A stretch of 64,000 bases of DNA from Centrapalus pauciflorus. Taxonomy: Eukaryota; Streptophyta; Magnoliopsida; Asterales; Asteraceae. The position numbers were made by a program, and so were the translations under genes. Of this stretch, positions 10,153 to 23,000 are shown in pieces. Below the pieces are notes generated by a model that saw nothing but the letters and a program-made list of their open reading frames with translations, had not been told where the DNA came from and ran no database searches. The DNA lies in assembly GCA_020465985.1 (NCBI GenBank), contig JAANYP010007949.1:36328-100327 (forward strand). The letters are read 5' to 3'. The stretch's first letter is position 1; every line of letters begins with the position of its first letter.

Positions 10153-12366
10153 CTGTATGTAGCTTAAATTCTATTTAATGCTTTCGATGCGGCCAAAGGA
10201 AATCATAATCCAGAATAGATGTAACTGAATTCTAAATCCTGAAAACTTAAAATTCCAAGTTTTATAATTCAAGATCTAACCACCAGTCATAGAAAAGTCT
10301 ATCTTTTGTGCATTAGAATCGAACTCTAGCACTTTAAGCATTCATATCACCAAGCAACAAATTTCGTTAAATTTTAGTAAACACATTATAGCACTCCAAA
10401 CACTTATCTCTGCTTATTCATAAATTTTATTTAACTTATAATCTTTAAAGCTAATCGGGTGACTTAAGCTTCATCTATCATGTTTCATTGCTCTCCACAA
10501 ATGCTTTATATTTCTGTTACAAGCTACATATCATGGAGTTGTTGCTTATTTCATTATGATTCATTTTATCTCTTATTAAGGAAATCAAAATTGGCTCGTC
10601 TAACAGATCCTTTGCAACTTGAGTATGATTCTATATGTGTTCCTTTTGGTCTAAATTCTTATTTGTATAATTATCATGCAATTAAACATAACTTTATCTC
10701 ATCTTGATTCAATTCTAATAATTTCTCCGAGATCATACACAAAAAGAGCTTGCAATATTCAATCACGCATAGGCATTACTTAGGTAGTTCTTATATCGAT
10801 ACCGATGATGTGATCACAGCTTGCTTCTAAAATTCACATGCATTCATTATACAAACTTTCTTAGACCCAAATTAATATACAAGGTTATTGAAGCTTCTCA
10901 AATGTCATTGGTCTTTCCAACTTTATCATATTATTAATGGTTCTTAGTCTATCTTTGCATATACGAATCCATATGTCGATGTCTAATAGTTATCGTCTTG
11001 TTGGCATTAAGCATTTTTGTTCAGCCTGCATATGCTATGATTAAAGGTTTTTGCATAGATTCTGACTTGCATTAGCTATCTTACGAGTAGTATATTTAAT
11101 GCTTGTAGCGGTGTCATAGCTGCACTGTTTTACTTCAAATTTATTGCTTGCTCTTGCTTTAAGTTTTTCGATTCGTCTAACTTACTTCTGAATGTATTAG
11201 CATATATAGGCATATATTCAATAGCAATCCACATATCTTTTAGTTTAACTACGTATTATTCGCATCGAACTGCTAGCAATTTAATAAACTCTCATAAGGC
11301 TTATCAAGGCATGACTGTAAGACATAATCATCTTCATTGTCACTTGATACAAATTCCTAGTACTATAGGATATTAAACGTCCTTCTTGTTACACCATGCA
11401 ATGGTGAACTTTCCAGTATTCTCATGCAAACTTCATCTACTTGATCCACTTTGTCACAATGCTCACAATACACAATCTTATAGAATATTTGCTCTTAATA
11501 TAAGGATCTATATTTCCACAATGACAACCCACTTGAAATCTCTTAGGATTTCCATTTTTTATTAGATCTTTATCTCTCATAACCATAGCATCTTACATTT
11601 ACGGATCATATTTTCCTGTGTGTATCCTTCTACATCTCAGATATACATTATAGGACTTGGCTTCTTTCCTATGAATTTGTATGAAAGATACATAGGCATT
11701 TGACAATCTCATTCTAATAATTATCCAAAAATATTTTTCTACTTTTTCCTAAACAAGTTTCAACATAAATTCAGGTCGGCTTTATTTCTTATTTGTCGTA
11801 TTCACTATATGTTTAAGCATGTACTTCTCTTTTCGGCCTAGCTCTTCATCTATAATGATAACAAATTTAAATATTTTCAAGACTCTTCTTTAAAAATGAC
11901 TTAATAAATCTCACTAGCGGAATTCAATTTTACTTGACAATCAAAAGAACAAAGTACTAGAACAAGTCTCTCACGTCCTCATGTTGTTTCTTCCTATGCT
12001 CTTTCTCATACTTAGTCTTGACTTCAACATTAGCACCAAAACTGGTATTACATAAGCTTATCTGACATTTCTTGTTTTCAATGATGAAGACTTACATTAT
12101 TTGCTTTTAGTTATTAGGGAGTGAGAGCACCCCTAGCTTTCTTATTAAATTTAAGCATGTTTAGATATATAGTAAATAGCATAGAATATAGGAACATGTA
12201 GCATTCCTATTCTACCCCATATGCCCAAATCCTGAAGTGATGTCATAACTTATCTCAGTTCAAATCAATGCCTAGATATTCAAAGTTAATGTCTTCGCTT
12301 AAAAGTTTGAGTCCAAGTGTTATTGCTAACACTTGAATCCCTCAAACTAATGCTCTGATACCATCC
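10153..12366 (-). repeat. Duplicate copy of the G1 leader
   Basis: These 2214 bases correspond one-for-one to 19383-21596 with only scattered substitutions. They start right after CTGTATGTAGC and end with the primer-site block at the G1 LTR edge. Sequence is AT-rich with no domain I recognise. The copy arose by duplication of the segment solo LTR-leader-LTR start. Confidence 0.85.
12351..12363 (-). promoter_or_regulatory. Duplicated primer-binding site of G1
   Basis: The minus strand reads TGGTATCAGAGCA, complementary to the 3' end of initiator methionine tRNA. It lies three bases inside the partial G1 LTR at 12367. It is a duplicate of 21581-21593 and is stranded, because the LTR beside it is incomplete. 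Confidence 0.85.
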
Positions 12367-12895
12367 TGTCACATCCTTGCTTTAATCACGCTTGCTTATC
12401 CCAGGAATAATAATAATTGCATAAAGCTAAATAAAATATTACAATAAGTCTTGCACTACACGTGCTACAAGGTTTCAGTACTAAATTGCTAAAAACATCA
12501 CAATATAAATAAAAGCAGCTACCCAAAACCCAAGGCACCATATAGCTATACCACAAGCTGAAAGTGAGCTAAGTCCTCTGGGTTGATCAGAATATAGACC
12601 TAAGCAGAAGGTCCAGCTTGCTCTTTACCTTTTCCTGTAAAAATTGTGAGTAGCAACTGTAAGCTAATTGCTTAGTGAGTAAACAGATATTCATGAATGC
12701 ATGTAAAATATGAGGCGAAAGTGCCTATAAAGGCTGTTATGCTTGCTTGCTTGCTTGCTTGCTTATTTGCTTAATACCCAGAAAGAGTGCTGCACAATTG
12801 AGACATTTCACGCAGAACGGAGATGCCACCACTAGGGGTTTACCGCTGACAGACGATCAATCTGTGATGCGGGGCTAGCTACCCGCATAATGCTC
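12367..12895 (-). mobile_element. Truncated G1 LTR at duplication junction
   Basis: Matches the first 529 bases (plus-strand order) of the G1 LTRs at 4351 and 21597, including a longer (GCTT)n tract near 12741. Identity stops at GCATAATGCTC (12895), where the end of G2 pol begins. The break is a clean join with at most a few bases of shared sequence. Confidence 0.85.
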
Positions 12896-14255
12896 TTCAC
12901 TTTACGGTCGGTAATCGCCTCAGGCTGCTCGATATATCTCATGTGATTATCCACGGTGATCTCAGATAACGGCACAAACTGATCATCATTGGCCAGACAC
13001 TTTCTCAAATGACTCACGTGAAACGTATCGTGGACTCCGGCCAGCTCGGGAGGCAACCTCAATCTATAAGCCTGATCTCGAACTCTGGCGATGATCTCGA
13101 ACGGACCGATGTACCGCGGACTCAGTTTACCTCGATGTCTGAATCTGATAACTCCCTTCCATGGCGACACTTTCAGCATCACACGGTCCCCAACACTGAA
13201 CTCAAGCTCGGTCAGACGACGATCGGCATAACTCTTCTGCCGGCTCTGTGCCACTCTCATATGCTCTCGGATGACTGCCACTTTATCGCTCGTCTGCTGT
13301 AGCAACTCAGGCCCACTGATAGGTCGCTCGCCAATCTCGCCCCAACACACCGGGGTTAGGCACTTACGCCCATATAGTGCCTCGAATGGAGCCATCTTGA
13401 AGGAGGAATGGTAGCTGTTGTTGTACGCAAACTCGACTAACGGCAAGTGAACGTCCCAACTACCACTGAAATCGATCGCACAAGCTCGGAGGATATCCTC
13501 GAGAGTCTGATTCGTCCGCTCTGTCTGCCCGTCTGTCTGAGGTCTGTATGCTGTACTCAACTGAACACTCGTCCCCAACTCGCGCTGAAAGCTCTGCCAG
13601 AACCTTGAAGTAAACCGCGTATCTCTATCGGACGTAATCGACATCGGAACGCCGTGCCTCGAAACTATCTCGCTGATGTATAACCGAGCCAACTGATCCA
13701 TAGTGATGGTACCCCGAACCGCTAGAAAGTGAGCACTCTTCGTCAAACGATCCACTATCACCCAGATCATATCATTACCTCGAACGGTGCGCGGAAGCCT
13801 GACGATGAAATCCATCATGATATGATACCACTTGCACTCAGGGATCTCTAAAGGCTGCAAATGCCCGTGAAGCTTCTGATGCTCGGCCTTGACTCGCAGA
13901 CAAGTCATACACTCCTCGACGTATCGGCCCACATCTCTCTTCATCCCTGGCCACCAATAGAACTTGCGCAAATCTCTATACATTTTGGTGCTCCCGGGGT
14001 GGATAGACAATCTCGAACGGTGTGACTCATCTAAAATCAGCTGCCGCAGATTACCGACTCTTGGAACCCAAACACGATCACGAAACGCCCACAAACCTCT
14101 GCTATCTCTGCTCAATGCCTCTAGCTGTCCCGCAAGCCGCTCTCTTTTCACATTCTCCGCCCGCAAACCCTCTAACTGAGCATGCCTCAGACTCTCCACA
14201 AGAGTCGATGTAACCTCGAGCCTCGCTGCTCGGGAACTACCGTCTGGCCACACGC
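12896..14255 (-). pseudogene. G2 integrase with cut chromodomain (Tekay-like)
   Basis: Gypsy integrase on the minus strand. It shows the zinc-binding HHCC region (H..H then CMTCL near 13905), the catalytic core WYHIMMDFIV (first Asp), TSDRDTRF (second Asp) and TDGQTERTNQTLED (catalytic Glu). Then come NNSYHSSFKMAPFEALYGRKC and the tail GPFEIIARV..FHVSHLRKC. A chromodomain would begin at about RYIEQPEAITDRKVK, but the sequence is cut there at 12895/12896 by the join to the G1 LTR; the apparent last twenty or so residues are read from LTR sequence. A frameshift near 14190-14255 separates it from RNase H. Family assignment to Tekay/Del chromoviruses rests on this tail and on gag. Confidence 0.9.
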
Positions 14256-16448
14256 CTTACGGCTCAACGCATCGGCCACCACATTGGCCCTACCAGGATG
14301 GTACTGAATCTCGCAGTCATAATCTTTCAATAACTCAAGGCTGCGCCGCTGTCTCATATTCAACTCTTTCTGACTGAACAGACACTGAAGACTCTTGTGA
14401 TCGGTATAAACCACGAACTGCGAACCGTACAAATAATGACGCCATATCTTCAGAGCGAACACTATCGCATCTAACTCAAGGTCGTGCACGGTATGATTCT
14501 CCTCGTAGGTCTTCAGCTGTCGCGACGCATACGCAATTACCTTGCCTCGCTGCATCAGAACACATCCCAACCCGGTACCTGACGCATCACAGTAGACCAC
14601 GAAATCCTCTGCACCCTCGGGCAATGCTAACACTGGTGCCTGACATAACCGGGATTTCAATTCTCTGAAAGCCGACTCCTGCTCATCGGACCACACAAAA
14701 GGAACGGACTGCCGTGTCAATCTCGTCAACGGCCTGGCAATCCTCGAAAAGTCCTGAATGAAGCGGCGATAATACCCGGCTAGGCCCAAAAAGCTACGGA
14801 TCTCGGGCACAGTCTTCGGCGGCTCCCAACTCATCACTGCCTCTATCTTCGCCGGGTCCACTGAAATACCCTCGGCGCTCACAACATGCCCCAAAAACTA
14901 GACCTCGCGCAACCAGAACTCACACTTAGAGAACTTCGCATAAAGTCGCTCCGCTCGCAGCACGGTCAAAACCTCTCGCAAGTGCTGCTCGTGGTCCTCG
15001 GCACTCCTCGAATAGATCAGGATGTCGTCGATGAACACTATCACGAACCGATCCAACGTAGATCTACACACCCTGTTCATCAGATCCATGAATGTCGCGG
15101 GTGCGTTAGTCAGTCCGAAAGGCATGACTAGGAACTCATAATGGCCGTATCTCGTTCGAAACGCAGTCTTCGGCACATCCTCATCTCTAACTCTCAGCTG
15201 ATGATAACCCGATCTCAGATCTATCTTCGAAAAGAAGCTCGAACCCTGTAGCTGATCAAACAGATCGTCGATACGTGGAAGCGGATAACGGTTCTTCACC
15301 GTCACTTTATTTAACTCTCGATAATCGATACACATCCGCATAGAACCGTCCTTCTTCTTCACAAACAGCACTGGGGCTCCCCACGGGGACGAACTCGGAC
15401 GGATGAATCCACGATCAAGCAACTCCTGAAGCTGCGACATCATTTCTCTCATCTCAGTCGGTGCCAGCCTATAAGGCGTCTTCGCAATAGGCACCGCTCC
15501 AGGGATAAGGTCGATGCGGAACTCGACCTGACGATCTGGCGGTAACCCAGGCAACTCCTCTGGGAATACCTCAGGGAACTCTCGAACTACGGGTATATCC
15601 GCTAAAGTCTTCTTCTCTAATCTGGCGTCAACAACATAAGCCAGAAAGGTCTCGCACCCCTTCGCAACATATCTCTGAGCTCTTGTCATCGACACAATAC
15701 CGATCTCGCCTCGGCGCCTCTCGCCATATACTGTCACTGTCTCACTGTCTGAAATGGGTATCCGGATCATCTTCTTCGCGCACAAGATATCGGCCTGCCT
15801 GGCTGTCATCCAGTCCATACCCACTATCACATCGAAACTGCTAATCTCTATCGGCAGTAGATCAATCAGAAACCGGTGAGCATCAATCTCTAGGACACAA
15901 TCTCTGTACACCCGACTCACTAGCGCTGTACTACCGTCTACCCTCTCAACAACTAACGGCACAGATAACACAGTAGCAGGCACAGAAAAGTAGGCACAGA
16001 ATACAACAGATACATACGAGCGATCCGCTCCAGAATCAAATAAAATACGAGCACTAAGCCCGTTCAGAATGTACGTACCAGAAACAACGTCTGTGGACTC
16101 GCGGGCCTCCTCTGCCGTAGCCTGAAATATTCTACCTCGACCCCTAGGCGCTGACTCTCGACGACTCGAAGATGACGGCTCAGCTCTGGCACCGCTGGTG
16201 CTCGCTCCCTGCACTGCTGGCGGCGCATCCGGACAATCCCTCACAATATGACCTGGCCTCCCACAGCGGAAGCACAGAGAATCCCTCGAAGTACAAGTAA
16301 AAGATGTATGGCCATACTGACCACAGCGGTAGCAACGGGGCTGCTCTGATGTACAAGGACCAGAATGGCGACGGCGACACCTCGGACAGTCTCTCTCCCC
16401 GGCTGAACTATCTGCCCGGCTCCCTGATGGTTGGGACCCCTGCCCCAC
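14187..16448 (-). pseudogene. G2 gag zinc knuckles, protease, RT and RNase H
   Basis: On the minus strand, first come two CCHC knuckles (CYRCGQYGHTSFTC and CFRCGRPGHIVRDC, about 16330-16240) that bind nucleic acid. Next is a retropepsin with LFDSGADRSYV near 16040. Reverse transcriptase follows with ELPGLPPDRQVEF, MRMCIDYRELNKVT and MPFGLTNAPATFM, and the catalytic FIDD in IVFIDDILIYS near 15030. RNase H (VVYCDASGTGLGCVL, TDHKSLQCLF) runs to about 14260. One in-frame TAG at 14898-14900, inside RT, interrupts an otherwise open frame. The few lesions suggest a fairly young copy. Confidence 0.92.
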
Positions 16449-16498
16449 GCTGCTCTGACTCTGACTCGGAGCACTATATCGGGAAGTCTGCCCCTGAC

Positions 16499-17446
16499 TC
16501 AGACTGGCCGTCCCTGATCCCTGATACTGCCCAGACCTCCGGGATCTACGATCTCTGCCTCTGTCTCTGTCTCTGCGAAATCCCGAACCCTGCCCCTGAA
16601 CCTGCTGCTGCTCAGGCTGTCTCTCTCTCTGAAAATCCTGGGGCTCTCGATAGTAACTCTGGGACTGCTCAAACGTCTCTGTCCTCTGTCTCTGGGTCGG
16701 AGGCTGACCCCTCTGTCTCTCGATCTCTCTCTCTCTCTGACACGAGCCAACTCTAAGGCTCTCGCAAACGTAGGAGTGTCGTGAAGCCCACCGAACTCTC
16801 GAATATCGGATCTCAATCCATCGATAAAGGCATCGGCCTTACGGACCTCTGTATCCACGTGCTGAGGTGCAAACTGGGCATACTCATTAAATCTATCCAC
16901 ATACTGCTGGACTGACATGCTGCCCTGCTGAAGATGTAGAAAACGACGCTCCATTTCCCGGCGCTCATCGCGGGGAATATACTGTAACTCAAAGATAGCA
17001 CGGAACTGATCCCATGTCATAGCATAAGCTGCTGCAGTAGTCATGGATGACTCAATGGACTTCCACCACTGTGAAGCCCTTCCTTTCAGCTGATAAGCCG
17101 CATAGCCGACCATATCACGAGGATCGACATGGGCAACTTGAAATGCCGCCTCTATCTCTCTTTCCCAAGCCATAGCCGCACCCGGCTCACCACCGCCTCG
17201 GAACTGAGGTGGGGCTCCCGCCATAAAGTCCTTAAAGGACCCACCTCGCGGAGCAGAAGAAGAAGATGCCCCAACCCCTGTCTCAACACTGGTCACTGGC
17301 GGCGGATCAGATCTCTGTCGCTGCTGCTCTCTCTCTCTATCCCTCTCTCTGTAGAACTCAGTCAACACTGATAACATCTCTGACCGGCGGACATACTCAT
17401 CTCCCGCTGGTCTCTCTGGCCCTGATCCCTCGCCATGATCTGCCAT
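16499..17446 (-). pseudogene. G2 gag capsid region
   Basis: Starts at ATG 17446, about 165 bases inside the primer site. The N-terminus is charged (RERDREREQQRQR), followed by a retrotransposon gag domain with SQWWKSIE, MTWDQFRAIFELQYIP and SVQQYVDRFNEYAQFAP, then an Arg/Ser-rich tail. Gag proteins coat element RNA in cytoplasmic particles. A frameshift between about 16500 and 16450 detaches the capsid from the zinc knuckles that should follow in the same frame. Four extra upstream codons are open but the ATG before ADHGEG looks the natural start. Confidence 0.88.
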
Positions 17447-17612
17447 AACTACCTGCACATATCACAAAGGTAAGATAACAGATCGATCACCCAGCGTTAT
17501 ACAATAAGCTAGGTCAGTTAATTCCGCTAAACTCAGTCTCAGGGAAGAATCCCACTGATCTGAACACGGTAAGAGCACAAGCATCCACTGATACTCAATA
17601 CTGAAACCACAA

Positions 17613-17624
17613 GCTCTGATACCA
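17613..17624 (-). promoter_or_regulatory. Primer-binding site of G2
   Basis: The minus strand reads TGGTATCAGAGC, complementary to the initiator methionine tRNA 3' end, three bases inside the LTR at 17628. It fixes G2 orientation as minus and this LTR as the 5' LTR. Confidence 0.9.
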
Positions 17625-17627
17625 AGC

Positions 17628-19382
17628 TGTAACACCCATAATTCTCACACAAATGCCACGTCAATACAATACACAGGTGGCAATAACGCAATCATCTCAT
17701 AAAGCACATGTCACGGGATTAGCGGAAAATACTGATAATTTAAAACTTTAATACAAAGTTAACACATCGTTGATCAAGTACAGAATACAGATAACAACTC
17801 TAAAGTCTAGCATCAAAATATAGTCAGCATACACAACTCTAAACTGCCCGATCTCTACTTCGGCTGCTGCGGCTGTGACTGCGATCCCACAGTATGGCTG
17901 CCTGAGACACGGAAGACTCGAAAACATAAGCTGGACAGCTCGTGAGTACGCGAGGGTTAGACACTGCAGGTAAGCACATAAAGCATACACAACACATATA
18001 TCTCGTCACATATATGCAACTCGATGCATAACACATATCTCTGCTCAAAAGGGGACCACGTTCCCCAGCTAACAGGCCGCACACAGCAGCGGTTAGCTAC
18101 TCAATAGGCACAGGAGCGACCTGGCATATCACTGCCGTATATATACAGCCTCATATCTCGTGACTGGTTAGGGACAGTCAGCCTGCGCGATCACATATCG
18201 CGGACACCTGCAATTCAAACACATATAGCACGTATAGGGTAGAGATACTCATACCTGCGCGCTATCACAGCCTCATACACATATACATCACAACCACATA
18301 GACGACTCGAAAGAATGCACGTGCGTTTAAAAAGAACTCGAGTACTCACCGATACCCGAAAGCAATCGAAACCCGGAACTCTCAATGCGACTCGGCACGT
18401 GATCGGCTAGCACCTGTACATACCGCGGATCTCACATGTTAACACAAGCTCGATAGCCACGCAATTTAATCAAACATAACTCAATCCAACACAATTATCA
18501 CAATTAAACTAATCCCGAAACATATTCCCGAACGGACAATCGATCCCCGAAACCCTTTTTCAGAACTCCTATTGAGACCCAATATCCCAAATAACTCAAT
18601 TCAATAATATCTCGAAGGGACTCGACCAAATAACGACTCAAAACTCTCTTTTATTGACCCTATTGAAATTTTCTGCAGATCAGAAAACGCGCCGCGCTTT
18701 TGCAATTTGCGCGCCGCGCTTTTGCCAGACAGCAGCAGATTTGACCTTCGAACTCCATAGCCGAACCAGGGGTTTTCAACCCCTCCAAACTCAATTTCAG
18801 CAGCATAATACATACCAATTCATACATATATAACCCATAACACTATAGCAACCAATTCCTCAACATATCACATGAATTCCTCAAGATTTAGCTACCAAAA
18901 TCACAAAATCTTACCTTGAGCACCTTAAGAACTCAAAGAGAAGAAGAAGGTTGACAACAATTCTCAGCACCCAATTCTTGAATTAGCAAGGAGGATTTCT
19001 GCTGGCTTTTCTCAATTCACACACACATGCCTTGGCTTTCTCTGGGTTTTGGAAAAGAGGAATAAAGGGGATAAGGGAATAAAGGAGATAAGGGAGCTCA
19101 ACATATGCACGTATATATCCAATTTCTCAATTAAGTAGGTTCCGAACCCGCTAAATCCGAACCCGATATCGCCTTTTCACAATTTATATCATTAGGACCC
19201 AATTAAATCCACGATCTCAAGGAGATAATTAATCCACTAATTGTTAGCTCGGAGACACGTATCACTCAATTTTGACACGTTAAATCCACGAAACGGAATT
19301 TAATTGGACCAACGCAATAATATTAAAATAAATGAGCCAATAAATTAAATCCACGTACCAGGCTCAAATCCGGGATGTTACA
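17628..19382 (-). mobile_element. 5' LTR of Tekay-like gypsy G2
   Basis: A 1.75-kb LTR (TGTAACACCC to GGATGTTACA in plus order), next to the primer site on its left and followed on the right by the CTGTA target repeat at 19383-19387. It is the partner of the solo LTR at 8422-10152. Extra short stretches near 19037 and 19150 distinguish it. No gene inside. Confidence 0.9.
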
Positions 19383-21596
19383 CTGTATGTAGCTTAAATT
19401 CTATTTAATGCTTTCGATGCGGCCAAAGGAAATCATAATCCAGAATAGATGTAACTGAATTCTAAATCCTGAAAACTTAAAATCCCAAGTTTTATAATTC
19501 AAGATCTAACCACCAGTCATAGAAAAGTCTATCTTTTGTGCATTAGAATCGAACTCTAGCACTTTAAGCATTCATATCACCAAGCAACAAATTTTGTTAA
19601 ATTTTAGTAAACACATTATAGCACTCCAAACACTTATCTCTGCTTATTCATAAATTTTATTTAACCTATAATCTTTAAAGCTAATCGGGTGACTTAAGCT
19701 TCATCTATCATGTTTCATTGCTCTCCACAAATGCTTTATATTTCTGTTACAAGCTACATATCATGGAGTTGTTGCTTATTTCATTATGATTCATTTTATC
19801 TCTTATTAAGGAAATCAAAATTGGCTCGTCTAACAGATCCTTTGCAACTTGAGTATGATTCTATATGTGTTCCTCTTGGTCTAAATTCTTATTTGTATAA
19901 TTATCATGCAATTAAACATAACTTTATCTCATCTTGATTCAATTCTAATAATTTCTCCGAGATCATACACAAAAAGAGCTTGCAATATTCAATCACGCAT
20001 AGGCATTACTTAGGTAGTTCTTATATCGATACCGATGATGTGATCACAGCTTGCTTCTAAAATTCACATGCATTCATTATACAAACTTTCTTAGACCCAA
20101 ATTAATATACAAGGTTAATGAAGCTTCTCAAATGTCATTGGTCTTTCCAACTTTATCATATTATTAATGGTTCTTAGTTTATCTTTGCATATACGAATCC
20201 ATATGTTGATGTCTAATAGTTATCGTCTTGTTGGCATTAAGCATTTTTGTTCAGCCTGCATATGCTATGATTAAAGGTTTTTGCATAGATTCTGACTTGC
20301 ATTAGCTATCTTACGAGTATTATATTTAATGCTTGTAGCGGTGTCATAGCTGCACTGTTTTACTTCAAATTTATTGCTTGCTCTTGCTTTAAGGTTTTCG
20401 ATTCGTCTAACTTACTTCTGAATGTATTAGCATATATAGGCATATATTCAATAGCAATCCACATATCTTTTAGTTTAACTACGTATTATTCGCATCGAAC
20501 TGCTAGCAATTTAATAAACTCTCATAAGGCTTATCAAGGCATGACTGTAAGACATAATCATCTTCATTGTCACTTGATACAAATTCCTAGTACTATAGGA
20601 TATTAAACGTCCTTCTTGTTACACCATGCAATGGTGAACTTTCCAGTATTCTCATGCAAACTTCATCTACTTGATCCACTTTGTCACAATGCTCACAATA
20701 CACAATCTTATAGAATATTTGCTCTTAATATAAGGATCTATATTTCCACAATGACAACCCACTTGAAATCTCTTAGGATTTCCATTTTTTATTAGATCTT
20801 TATCTCTCATAACCATAGCATCTTACATTTACGGATCATATTTTCCTGTGTGTATCCTTCTACATCTCAGATATACATTATAGGACTTGGCTTCTTTCCT
20901 ATGAATTTGTATGAAAGATACATAGGCATTTGACAATCTCATTCTAATAATTATCCAAAAATATTTTTCTACTTTTTCCTAAACAAGTTTCAACATAAAT
21001 TCAGGTCGGCTTTATTTCTTATTTGTCGTATTCACTATATGTTTAAGCATGTACTTCTCTTTTCGGCCTAGCTCTTCATCTATAATGATAACAAATTTAA
21101 ATATTTTCAAGACTCTTCTTTAAAAATGACTTAATAAATCTCACTAGCGGAATTCAATTTTACTTGACAATCAAAAGAACAAAGTACTAGAACAAGTCTC
21201 TCACGTCCTCATGTTGTTTCTTCCTATGCTCTTTCTCATACTTAGTCTTGACTTCAACACTAGCACCAAAACTGGTATTACATAAGCTTATCTGACATTT
21301 CTTGTTTTCAATGATGAAGACTTACATTATTTGCTTTTAGTTATTAGGGAGTGAGAGCACCCCTAGCTTTCTTATTAAATTTAAGCATGTTTAGATATAT
21401 AGTAAATAGCATAGAATATAGGAACATGTAGCATTCCTATTCTACCCCATATGCCCAAATCCTGAAGTGATGTCATAACTTATCTCAGTTCAAATCAATG
21501 CCAAGATATTCAAAGTTAATGTCTTTGCTTAAAAGTTTGAGTCCAAGTGTTATTGCTAACACTTGAATCCCTCAAACTAATGCTCTGATACCATCC
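19383..21596 (-). other. G1 leader, original copy
   Basis: Non-coding AT-rich sequence between the G1 primer site and the G2 insertion point. No gag or other domain could be read on the minus strand, so G1 has a very long leader and lacks most genes. A 75-codon plus-strand frame at 19710 is antisense, repeats at 10480 and resembles nothing I know. Confidence 0.6.
21581..21593 (-). promoter_or_regulatory. Primer-binding site of G1
   Basis: The minus strand reads TGGTATCAGAGCA, matching the initiator methionine tRNA 3' end, three bases from the LTR at 21597. It establishes that G1 runs on the minus strand with its 5' LTR on the right. Confidence 0.9.
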
Positions 21597-22932
21597 TGTC
21601 ACATCCTTGCTTTAATCACGCTTGCTTATCCCAGGAATAATAATAATTGCATAAAGCTAAATAAAATATTACAATAAGTCTTGCACTACACGTGCTACAA
21701 GGTTTCAGTACTAAATTGCTAAAAACATCACAATATAAATAAAAGCAGCTACCCAAAACCCAAGGCACCATATAGCTATACCACAAGCTGAAAGTGAGCT
21801 AAGTCCTCTGGGTTGATCAGAATATAGACCTAAGCAGAAGGTCCAGCTTGCTCTTTACCTTTTCCTGTAAAAATTGTGAGTAGCAACTGTAAGCTAATTG
21901 CTTAGTGAGTAAACAGATATTCATGAATGCATGTAAAATTTGAGGCGAAAGTGCCTATAAAGGCTGTTATGCTTGCTTGCTTGCTTATTTGCTTAATACC
22001 CAGAAAGAGTGCTGCACAATTGAGACATTTCACGCAGAACGGAGATGCCACCACTAGGGGTTTACCGCTGACAGATGATCAATCTGTGATGCGGGGCTAG
22101 CTACCAGCATAATGCTCAAGGGATAGTGGTGAACATCAGAATTGCTTGCTTGCTCAATATAATGCTTATGAGATGCACAAAGAAACGCTAAAACAAAGCT
22201 TGCTGTATAGTATGCAGAACAATAAGCAGATAGCAAATAAATATGCACATTAATAGATTAGATGTAAGATCCGGCTAAGCTGGGTATCGCCTGTACCACA
22301 GTGTTCGCCTTCACTCACAAAAGTCTATTGAATTCCAAAAAAGTCATATAGAAGCAAATTATGTCTCAATTTGATATAAAACATGTAAACAAGAATAACT
22401 GTTACTCACAGTACTGGCTTATGCTTTGAAATACTCTGAAATGCTTGCTTGGGCTTATCTATGCTTTATATTGCTTTGTAACGCTTGCACTTGCTTATCT
22501 AGGCTTTAATATTGCTTTTGGCTTTGGCTTTGCTTAACTTACTTTGACATCAACTTTCAGGGCTTTGAGGCTTTACTTTGAATCATTTTGACTTTGCACT
22601 ATTTCTGAAGGCTTTGATTCTTTAAATAGGCTTTAATATATTCCGTCACTGGCTTTAACTCATAACTCAACTACACGCTTTAATTTAATAACGAGCTTGG
22701 AACGATGTGTCTGTAATCAATATTACAGATTACATAATAAATTAATAAACTTGCTTAAAAATCTACGAGCTTTAAACCATAAGTCTTTGCTAAATATTTT
22801 GTAGCTTTTAAATACAGTTAAGTTTGGCCAACGGCCACTTAACTGTGTTCTACCCATTAATTTTGCTCCGTGATACTTATGCATATAAAATTCTTATATA
22901 TAAAATATATGTATATTTAATTCTTCTTTATA

Positions 22933-23000
<68 letters not shown>

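Noticed and set aside
10480..10707. 75-codon plus-strand frame that recurs at 19710
   Set aside because: Antisense in the duplicated G1 leader; conserved only because the duplication is recent.
12832..12895. Extra C-terminal residues on the G2 integrase
   Set aside because: The frame runs across the junction into G1 LTR sequence; those residues are not part of the protein family.
16304..17448. Plus-strand Ser-rich frames opposite G2 gag
   Set aside because: Shadows of the Arg/Glu/Ser-rich gag sequence on the minus strand.
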